Source of the DNA: Palsa-872 sp036844615
GTDB taxonomy: Bacteria; Chloroflexota; Dormibacteria; Dormibacterales; Dormibacteraceae
Reading direction: 5' to 3'
Assembly (NCBI GenBank): GCA_036844615.1
Contig: DAIUFK010000046.1
Span: 1-18,660 of the forward strand
Length of the DNA stretch: 18,660 nt
Both the position numbers and the translations under genes were made by a program. A model generated the notes under the pieces. That model saw only the letters and a program-made list of their open reading frames with translations. It was not told the DNA's origin and did not search any database. Below, in pieces: positions 13,961-18,660 of the stretch (positions within the stretch are counted from its first letter, which is position 1; every line of letters begins with the position of its first letter).

Positions 13961-14955
13961 CCCCACTGAGTGCGAATCCGGGGCAGGATCTGCGAACCGT
14001 AGAGCTCGAGAAAGCGCGCCTGGTCGTTGCCTGGCGCATGGAAGACCAGGTGGTTGAACCCGAGCTCGAGGTAGGGTCGCAGCTGCTCGATGTGCTCGTC
14101 AGGGTCGTCAGATACGAGCCAGCGCCGATGGGCGACATCTTCGACCCCCTTCGCCAGCCGTTCCATCTCGCGCGGATCGTCGATGCCTGCCTTCGCATCG
14201 GCGGGCAGCGCAAGCGCAGCCCAGATCTTGGTGTCCTCGAGAGCGCGTGCACGATCGGTGTCGAACGAGACCTTGACCTCGATCATCCTGTCGAGAGCCG
14301 CACCGTCACGGCCGGCCTCGGTCGCGCCTTCGGCAAAGGAAGGAAGAAGCTGCTCGGAGTAGAGCTCCATGCCCTTGCCTGACGTGCAGATGAGACCGTC
14401 GCCTACGCGCCCCGCGAACTTCGCAACCTGCGGGCCCCCCGCGCCGACGTAGATCGGGACCGGGCGCTCGGGTCGGTCGTAGATCGTGGCGTTTCGTGTG
14501 TGGTAGTACTCGCCGTCGAAAGTCACCAGCTGCTCCGACCACAGCTGCTTGATCAGGCGAACTGCCTCGCGCAGTCGAGCAAACCGCTCCTTGTTGTCGG
14601 GCCACTCGATGCCCAGCGCCCCTTCATTGAGATGCTCGCCCGTCCCGACTCCGAGGATGACGCGCTCCGGGTAAAGGGATCCGAGGGTGCCGAAGGCCTG
14701 GGCGACGACGGCCGGGTGGTAGCGGAATGTGGGGGTGGCCACCGAGGTGCCGAGGGCCACCCGGCGGGTACGTTCTCCGGCCGCCGCCAACCAGGCGAAG
14801 GCGAAGGGCGCGTGACCGTCCGAGTGCCGCCAGGGTTGAAAGTGATCGCTCACGAACACACTGTCGAAACCCCGCTCCTCCGCCGCGATGGCGAAGTCCA
14901 GCAGCGGGCGCGGACCGAACTGCTCTGCGGATGCCTTGTATCCAAGCCTCAGCAT
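13957..14955 (-). CDS. fgd: F420-dependent glucose-6-phosphate dehydrogenase (FGD)
   Basis: 332 residues, luciferase-like monooxygenase (LLM) fold. FGD oxidises glucose 6-phosphate to 6-phosphogluconolactone and reduces F420, the main source of F420H2 in mycobacteria. The call is more specific than a generic LLM oxidoreductase because the residues I recall for M. tuberculosis FGD1 all have counterparts: D37 and H38 (catalytic His) and W42 in VSDHFQPWRH, T105 and E107 in GVGTGE, K194 in CTSGKG, K255 before GIDDP and R278 in RRW, the last three forming the phosphate pocket. N-terminus LGYKASAEQF and C-terminal NHLVFHAPG also match FGD1. The start is ATG at 14955, with GAGG 11 nt upstream and 13 nt after the preceding gene. 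A longer upstream reading is unconserved and crosses that gene. Confidence 0.92.
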   Translation of the reverse strand: MLRLGYKASAEQFGPRPLLDFAIAAEERGFDSVFVSDHFQPWRHSDGHAPFAFAWLAAAGERTRRVALGTSVATPTFRYHPAVVAQAFGTLGSLYPERVILGVGTGEHLNEGALGIEWPDNKERFARLREAVRLIKQLWSEQLVTFDGEYYHTRNATIYDRPERPVPIYVGAGGPQVAKFAGRVGDGLICTSGKGMELYSEQLLPSFAEGATEAGRDGAALDRMIEVKVSFDTDRARALEDTKIWAALALPADAKAGIDDPREMERLAKGVEDVAHRRWLVSDDPDEHIEQLRPYLELGFNHLVFHAPGNDQARFLELYGSQILPRIRTQWG

Positions 14956-14968
14956 CGGTGGGCGAACC

Positions 14969-15154
14969 TCAGCGCTTGAAGTAGCGGTTCCAGCTGAAGC
15001 CGACGCCGCCCGCGGCAGCAGCCGCGACGACGACGCCGAGCGCGATGAGCGAGTGGCTGTCGAAGTTGGCGACTCCCGTGATGAGGAGCAGCGTGAGCGC
15101 GCCAACAGCGAGCAGCATCATGGCCACCAGCGTGATGGCGCGGTGGAGCTTCAT
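14969..15154 (-). CDS. Small two-pass membrane protein, first gene of the F420 operon
   Basis: 61 residues, no family recognised. Two hydrophobic segments (about 6-27 and 34-53) are joined by a short polar turn (VANFDSHS). A basic N-terminus (MKLHR) and basic C-terminus (WNRYFKR) put both ends in the cytoplasm. It is the promoter-proximal gene: a TAAGCT -10 box ends 9 nt before its ATG, and the fgd gene starts 13 nt after its stop. It may be unrelated to F420 and simply share a promoter, or it may anchor or tune the pathway. Its sequence does not suggest a catalytic activity. Confidence 0.72.
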   Translation of the reverse strand: MKLHRAITLVAMMLLAVGALTLLLITGVANFDSHSLIALGVVVAAAAAGGVGFSWNRYFKR

Positions 15155-15163
15155 CGCCCCACC

Positions 15164-15169
15164 AGCTTA
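15164..15169 (-). promoter_or_regulatory. -10 box TAAGCT, leaderless promoter of the F420 operon
   Basis: TAAGCT ends 9 nt before the ATG at 15154. It lies only 13 bp from the -10 of the divergent biotin ligase gene. No -35 match is obvious. Confidence 0.5.
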
Positions 15170-15182
15170 CCGGCCACCCCGT

Positions 15183-15188
15183 TAATGT
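15183..15188 (+). promoter_or_regulatory. -10 box TAATGT, leaderless promoter of birA
   Basis: TAATGT ends 6 nt before the ATG at 15195. Polymerase bound here would cover the F420 operon promoter and the reverse, so the two are probably mutually exclusive. Confidence 0.45.
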
Positions 15189-15194
15189 CGGCGG

Positions 15195-15812
15195 ATGGAC
15201 ACTGGCGAGGCGAAGGTCATCCGTCTCGATTCGGTGGCGTCAACGCAGGACGTGGCCCGCGACATGCCCATCGGCTCGGTGGTGATCGCCAACCATCAAA
15301 CAGCGGGCCGCGGGCGGCTCGAGCACCGGTGGGAGGCTCCGCCCGGAACTGCGCTGCTCGTTTCGTTCGTGCTCGAGCCGAATCCCTTGCTCAGCCTCGC
15401 CGCCGGAGTCGCCGCGGTCGCGGCGTGCGGTCGCGGCGTGCGCCTCAAATGGCCCAACGACCTTCTGCTTGGCGGTCGCAAGGTGGGTGGCATCCTGGTC
15501 GAAGCCACACCTTTCAGGGCCGTGTGCGGGATCGGCATCAACCTCACCTCAGCCCCGGAGGGCGCGGCCATGTTGAACCAGCCTGCGGACCGGCTCATGG
15601 AGAAGCTCCTCCCCGCCATGGCGAGGTGGTGTTCAGCGCCGCCGGACGAGGTGCTCACACGATGGCGGGAGCTCTCCGATACGGTGGGTCGGAGGGTCCG
15701 AGTGACGCTGCCCGATCGCTCCTTCGACGGCCAAGCGGAGGACGTCAACGAGAAGGGCGAGCTGATCGTTGATGGTCAGACCGTCAGCGCCGGCAGCCTC
15801 ATCCATCTGTAG
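15195..15812 (+). CDS. birA: Biotin-[acetyl-CoA-carboxylase] ligase, short form without HTH
   Basis: 205 residues. The enzyme makes biotinyl-AMP and transfers biotin to a Lys of biotin carrier proteins. Signature elements: the AMP/biotin loop AGRGRL (37-42), KWPNDLL (85-91), KVGGIL (96-101) with the conserved Lys96, and CGIGINL (111-117). A small C-terminal beta domain (about 160-205) follows. It lacks the N-terminal winged-helix domain of E. coli BirA, so it is a ligase (class I) and not a biotin-operon repressor. It is shorter than most class I enzymes, with a trimmed region after the GIGINL strand. The ATG follows a TAATGT box by 6 nt. It converges on the sirtuin gene with 5 nt between stops. 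Confidence 0.92.
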   Translation: MDTGEAKVIRLDSVASTQDVARDMPIGSVVIANHQTAGRGRLEHRWEAPPGTALLVSFVLEPNPLLSLAAGVAAVAACGRGVRLKWPNDLLLGGRKVGGILVEATPFRAVCGIGINLTSAPEGAAMLNQPADRLMEKLLPAMARWCSAPPDEVLTRWRELSDTVGRRVRVTLPDRSFDGQAEDVNEKGELIVDGQTVSAGSLIHL

Positions 15813-15817
15813 GTAGC

Positions 15818-16561
15818 TCAGCTCCCTACTAGGCTGACGAGCTCGGGCAGCACCTCGCCCGAGCGCCCGTGGATGACGACCTCGGCGAGCCTGTCCAGCG
15901 GGGTCGGCTCGGCGTTGACGACGATGAGGCGCGCGCCCGAGCTGACCGCGGCCACCGGGATGTCGGCGGCGGGGTGCACGACAAGCGAGGAGCCGACCAC
16001 GAGCATCACATCGGCTTCTCGCGCGAGGGCAAAGGCCTCCTGGATCGCCTGCACCGGCATCGGCTCGCCGAACAGCACCACTGTCGGCTTGAGGAAGGTG
16101 CCGCCGCACATCCTGCAGCGTGGTGGCATCTCGTCATTCAAGCGGGCCTGGACGTCAGAGCGTGGCTCTCGCGTGCCGCAGTCGAGGCATTGCACGGTGC
16201 GGCTGGAACCGTGGACCTCGATCACCCGCCTGGAGCCGGAGTCCTGGTGCAGGCCGTCTGTGTTTTGCGTGACGATGGCACCCAGGATTCCTGCAGCTTC
16301 GAGGGCTGTCAGAGCGAAGTGGCCTGCGTTTGGTCTCGCGGCAAGCGCGACCCCGCCGCGCTCCTTCGACACCCTCCAGTAAGCCGCGGGGTCGTGCATG
16401 AACGCGTCGATCGAAGCGACTTTGACCGGGTCGTACTTGGTCCACAGGCCACCGTCACCGCGAAAGGTCGGGATGCCGCTCTCAGCCGAGACGCCCGCGC
16501 CGGTCAAAGCAAGCCCCTTGCGAGCAGCCGCGAGCAGCTGGGCCGCTCGCTGGACCGTCAT
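15818..16561 (-). CDS. NAD-dependent protein deacylase, sirtuin (Sir2/CobB family)
   Basis: 247 residues, complete. Sirtuins remove acyl groups from Lys side chains using NAD+, giving nicotinamide and O-acyl-ADP-ribose. Motifs: GAGVSAESGIPTFR (21-34), TQNTDGLH (98-105), catalytic H117 in VHG, zinc set C125/C128 and C149/C152, VGSSLVVHPAA, and NAEPTPLD. The Tyr-x-x-Arg pair that marks desuccinylases such as SIRT5 and E. coli CobB is not evident in the YWRVSKERGG segment, so plain deacetylation seems more likely; this is tentative. The start codon overlaps the stop of the CHASE2 cyclase as ATGA (16558-16561), so the two are cotranscribed and coupled. Confidence 0.94.
   Translation of the reverse strand: MTVQRAAQLLAAARKGLALTGAGVSAESGIPTFRGDGGLWTKYDPVKVASIDAFMHDPAAYWRVSKERGGVALAARPNAGHFALTALEAAGILGAIVTQNTDGLHQDSGSRRVIEVHGSSRTVQCLDCGTREPRSDVQARLNDEMPPRCRMCGGTFLKPTVVLFGEPMPVQAIQEAFALAREADVMLVVGSSLVVHPAADIPVAAVSSGARLIVVNAEPTPLDRLAEVVIHGRSGEVLPELVSLVGS
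15841..15864. other. 8-bp inverted repeat inside the 3' end of the sirtuin gene
   Basis: GCTCGGGC and GCCCGAGC with an 8-nt spacer, 29 nt past the birA stop. It could act as a weak terminator for birA, which otherwise has none, but it lies in coding sequence and has no U-tract. Confidence 0.25.
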
Positions 16562-18519
16562 GACTCGGTCGTTTCGGCCGCCACGAACACCGACTGCTGC
16601 GCGTAGTGACGCTTATAGGTCTCGTACGACTCGAGCGCGGCTTCAGTCGGGATCTGAACCCATGTCGATTCCCGGCTCTCGCGTATCGCTGTGACCCTGA
16701 GGACTCGAAACTTTTCCGCCGATTTCCCCTTGAGCTGGAGGCCGGGCATCTCGTCAACTGCGATGTAGTCGGAGCAGGCCTGGTACGTCGGCCAACCCAC
16801 GAGCAGGTTGAAAGCGGGCGCTGCGCCGCAGAAGCGGGCGGCGGTGTTGACGGTGTCGCCGAGGGCGGTGTACTGAAGACGGTCCTTGCTGCCCATGTTG
16901 CCGACCACCGCAGGGCCTGTGTTGACGCCGATGCCCCAGCTGACCGGCGGCAATCCATGGTCGACGAGCTTCGCCTGGAGCGCCGGCGCCTGCGCGATCA
17001 GGTCGTACGCACAGCGCAGCGCGAGCAGGGCGTGGTTGCGCTGCGCGACAGGGGCGTTCCATAGGGCGACCACCTCGTCGCCGACGTACTTGTCGATGGT
17101 GCCATCCCATTTGAGGATCAGCGCGCTCATGTCGTCGAGGTAGTGCTGAATGACGGACAGCACGTCCTCCGCCGCCATTGCTTCGGACATCGCTGTAAAG
17201 CCGCGAATGTCGACGAACAGGAGCGTGAGTTCGCGTCGCTCGCCCGTCGAGATGATCTGGTCGACGCTGTGGGTCGCAGCAAGCTGCTTGACGATTCGCG
17301 GGTCGACGTAATGGCCGAAGATGCGCTCGACCTTGCGCCGTTCGCGATCCTCGAGAACGTACCGTGCAGCCATTGAAAAAGCCGCGGAGAGGACTATCGC
17401 AATGGGTGCGTACAGAGGATCGGCGAGGTACCCCGATTTGCCAAGCAAGAAGATTCCGACGTAATACGCGACGAGTAGCGCGGCAGTGAGCATCACAGCG
17501 ACGCGGAACGACAGCACGTAGACGACGACCGCGATCAGCAATGACAGCAGGACGATCGCGATGAGGATTGAACTTGTCGGTTGGACGCGAACGTAACGAT
17601 CGGACAGGATCGTGGTCATCGCATCGCCCATGATCCGGTAGCCGTAGTTCTGGTTGTCGAGCATGCAGCGGGGCCGCGTCTGTGGGCAAAAGCTGGCGTC
17701 GTGGGGGAAGCCGACGGCTTGCGAGTACACGTCGCCGCCGTCGATGAGCTTGGAGCCGACAACGACTATGTGTCCTGTTATCTGCTCCGGTCGTGGACAG
17801 CTGGCATTTTCGGCGTCCTGATAAGTGCAGCTCGGGCCGCCTCCCCTGGTGAAGTTGATAAGCATTTGGTTCCCGACCAGTGGTATTCGGTGCGGCCCGA
17901 ACGCGGCCTGAGCGCCGCTGATCTCGAGTGGGTCAGTGATGCCTTGCGATATCCGGAGTGCCTGGATGAATGCCGGCTCGTCGGCTTCGTTCTCGTCACA
18001 TGTCGCACCAGGATCAGGACGAAGGACAACGCCGCGCACGTTGTTGGCATCGTCTGGGGTCGCCAACACGCGCTCACCTACGGCGGCAGCGGCGAGCGCG
18101 AAGTCTGATATTGGCGAAACATCTGCAGTACAGACGAGGACCACATTGCCTGCCGCCTGGATCGCCTTGGTGAGCGGGATATCGGTGCTGACGTGTTTCG
18201 GCAAAAGCTCGGGATCGTCGCCCGTGAGGCGATCGAGCGGGATGTCGAAGAGGATCACCCTTGGGTGAAGGCTTGCCAGGTAGTTGATGACCCTCGCGTG
18301 ATCTGCGTTGCTGAACGCTCCGACGGAATGCGAGTCGATCGCGATGAACGTCACGCTTTGATCCGGCGGCGGCGCGGGGAACAGTTGGTCTTGGGCTGCA
18401 AAGAATGGAGCGCCCGCAACCCCGAGCGTGCTCAGCACCGCGACGAGCAGCCCTGCGACCAGACCGGCTAACGCGAAACGCCAGGCCAGTCGCCAGTCGC
18501 CCACGCGCTCGCGGACCAT
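16558..18519 (-). CDS. CHASE2-domain class III adenylate cyclase, second paralogue
   Basis: 653 residues with the same plan as the cyclase at 3633-5873: N-terminal membrane segment (about 14-36), extracytoplasmic CHASE2 sensor (about 45-310), three membrane segments (about 316-337, 340-359, 368-387), and cyclase domain (about 425-610). Catalytic residues are complete: metal-binding D437 (FVDIRGF) and D481 (KYVGDE), K477 and T551 for adenine, N558 and R562 in NTAAR. It should make cAMP in response to an external signal. The catalytic domains of the two paralogues share long identical stretches (for example LQYTALGDTVNTAARF), while the sensor regions differ widely, so they probably read different signals. 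This one lacks the Gln-rich tail. ATG at 18519 follows TAGGAT by 8 nt. It is coupled to the sirtuin gene. Confidence 0.93.
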   Translation of the reverse strand: MVRERVGDWRLAWRFALAGLVAGLLVAVLSTLGVAGAPFFAAQDQLFPAPPPDQSVTFIAIDSHSVGAFSNADHARVINYLASLHPRVILFDIPLDRLTGDDPELLPKHVSTDIPLTKAIQAAGNVVLVCTADVSPISDFALAAAAVGERVLATPDDANNVRGVVLRPDPGATCDENEADEPAFIQALRISQGITDPLEISGAQAAFGPHRIPLVGNQMLINFTRGGGPSCTYQDAENASCPRPEQITGHIVVVGSKLIDGGDVYSQAVGFPHDASFCPQTRPRCMLDNQNYGYRIMGDAMTTILSDRYVRVQPTSSILIAIVLLSLLIAVVVYVLSFRVAVMLTAALLVAYYVGIFLLGKSGYLADPLYAPIAIVLSAAFSMAARYVLEDRERRKVERIFGHYVDPRIVKQLAATHSVDQIISTGERRELTLLFVDIRGFTAMSEAMAAEDVLSVIQHYLDDMSALILKWDGTIDKYVGDEVVALWNAPVAQRNHALLALRCAYDLIAQAPALQAKLVDHGLPPVSWGIGVNTGPAVVGNMGSKDRLQYTALGDTVNTAARFCGAAPAFNLLVGWPTYQACSDYIAVDEMPGLQLKGKSAEKFRVLRVTAIRESRESTWVQIPTEAALESYETYKRHYAQQSVFVAAETTES

Positions 18520-18527
18520 GCGCCGCT

Positions 18528-18533
18528 ATCCTA
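18528..18533 (-). promoter_or_regulatory. -10 box TAGGAT, leaderless promoter of the cyclase-sirtuin operon
   Basis: TAGGAT ends 8 nt before the ATG at 18519. No Shine-Dalgarno sequence lies between. Confidence 0.5.
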
Positions 18534-18571
18534 GGGCCGCACGACGGCAGGCACGCGGTCGTATCGCGGCA

Positions 18572-18588
18572 GGCGGCCGTTGGCCGCC
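18572..18588. other. 7-bp hairpin in the right-edge intergenic region
   Basis: GGCGGCC, loop GTT, GGCCGCC. It lies upstream of the cyclase promoter with no U-tract. Role unknown; in DNA this GC-rich such stems can occur by chance. Confidence 0.25.
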
Positions 18589-18642
18589 GGTCAGGGCCCC
18601 GAGGCGAAGGAAGGGGTGGCACTAGGAGGAGCGCATCTTTCG

Positions 18643-18660
18643 ATGCGTGACGACGACGGG
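18643..18660 (+). CDS. Possible gene start at the right edge (fragment)
   Basis: An ATG at 18643 reads MRDDDG to the window end. AGGAGGA lies at 18624-18630, 12 nt upstream. The start codon is inside a small hairpin (CGCATC, TTTC, GATGCG, 18632-18647). Only six codons are visible, so this is a weak call based on the ribosome site alone. Confidence 0.25.

Noticed and set aside
13957..14955. Generic LLM-class F420-dependent oxidoreductase of unknown substrate
   Set aside because: The glucose-6-phosphate pocket lysines and arginine and the catalytic His/Glu pair of FGD1 all have counterparts, so a specific FGD call is better supported.
14956..15105. A 50-residue N-terminal extension of FGD
   Set aside because: It is Ser/Arg-rich, overlaps the small membrane protein gene in another frame, and FGD homologues begin at the LxLGYKASAEQF segment.
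14888..15772. 294-codon plus-strand frame across fgd, the small membrane protein and birA
   Set aside because: It crosses a divergent promoter and the birA frame, and the product has no recognisable domain.
16754..17689. 311-codon minus-strand frame inside the second cyclase
   Set aside because: It is an Arg-rich alternate frame of the cyclase, whose own frame has all catalytic residues.

Overview
The window is GC-rich chromosomal DNA from a bacterium that makes and uses coenzyme F420. It holds about 20 protein genes packed tightly on both strands, with no gene-free stretch over 300 bases. A run of 100 N at 10779-10878 marks a scaffold gap, so this is draft or metagenome sequence. F420 genes, an F420-dependent glucose-6-phosphate dehydrogenase, CHASE2-adenylate cyclases, a Pro-rich Ser/Thr kinase and frequent leaderless promoters point to Actinomycetota, Chloroflexota or the related Dormibacterota. 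The exact phylum is an inference; no rRNA or ribosomal protein gene is present to settle it.

Layout. Positions 1-80 (-) hold the first codons of a GH15-type glucoamylase-like gene. Next come a YgjP-type zinc metallopeptidase (191-712 +), a zinc alcohol dehydrogenase (723-1760 -) divergent from a short-chain dehydrogenase (1816-2619 +), a hairpin/G-quadruplex element (2621-2657), and a DUF72/YecE protein (2678-3580 -) divergent from a CHASE2-adenylate cyclase (3633-5873 +). A membrane Ser/Thr kinase (5889-7307 -) is divergent from a DUF4870 membrane protein (7441-7854 +), which ends in a strong terminator. A minus-strand group follows: a radical SAM protein of the Rv2578c/spore-photoproduct-lyase-like type (8504-9424) and two small unknown genes (8195-8494, 7942-8223). 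Endonuclease III and a GatB/YqeY protein (9608-10730 -) lie before the gap.

After the gap is a two-membrane-segment, Pro/Ala-rich protein (10916-11671 +). It converges on a five-gene F420 operon read on the minus strand (15154 to 11668): small membrane protein, fgd, cofC, cofE, cofD. The last four genes are chained by 4-nt stop/start overlaps. A compact divergent promoter separates this operon from a short biotin-protein ligase gene (15195-15812 +). A second CHASE2-adenylate cyclase (16558-18519 -) is translationally coupled to a sirtuin (15818-16561 -).

How they work together. The F420 operon makes the phospholactate-like side chain and glutamate tail of F420 (CofC, CofD, CofE) and supplies reduced F420 from glucose 6-phosphate (FGD). 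The cyclase-sirtuin pair suggests a link between cAMP and protein deacylation. The radical SAM gene has a LexA-like palindrome in its promoter and a C-terminal sliding-clamp-type motif, suggesting a DNA-damage role. Across the window, a TANNNT-type -10 box lies 6-9 nt before most predicted first-gene start codons, so leaderless transcription seems to be the usual mode here. No tRNA, rRNA, CRISPR array, transposase or phage gene was seen.
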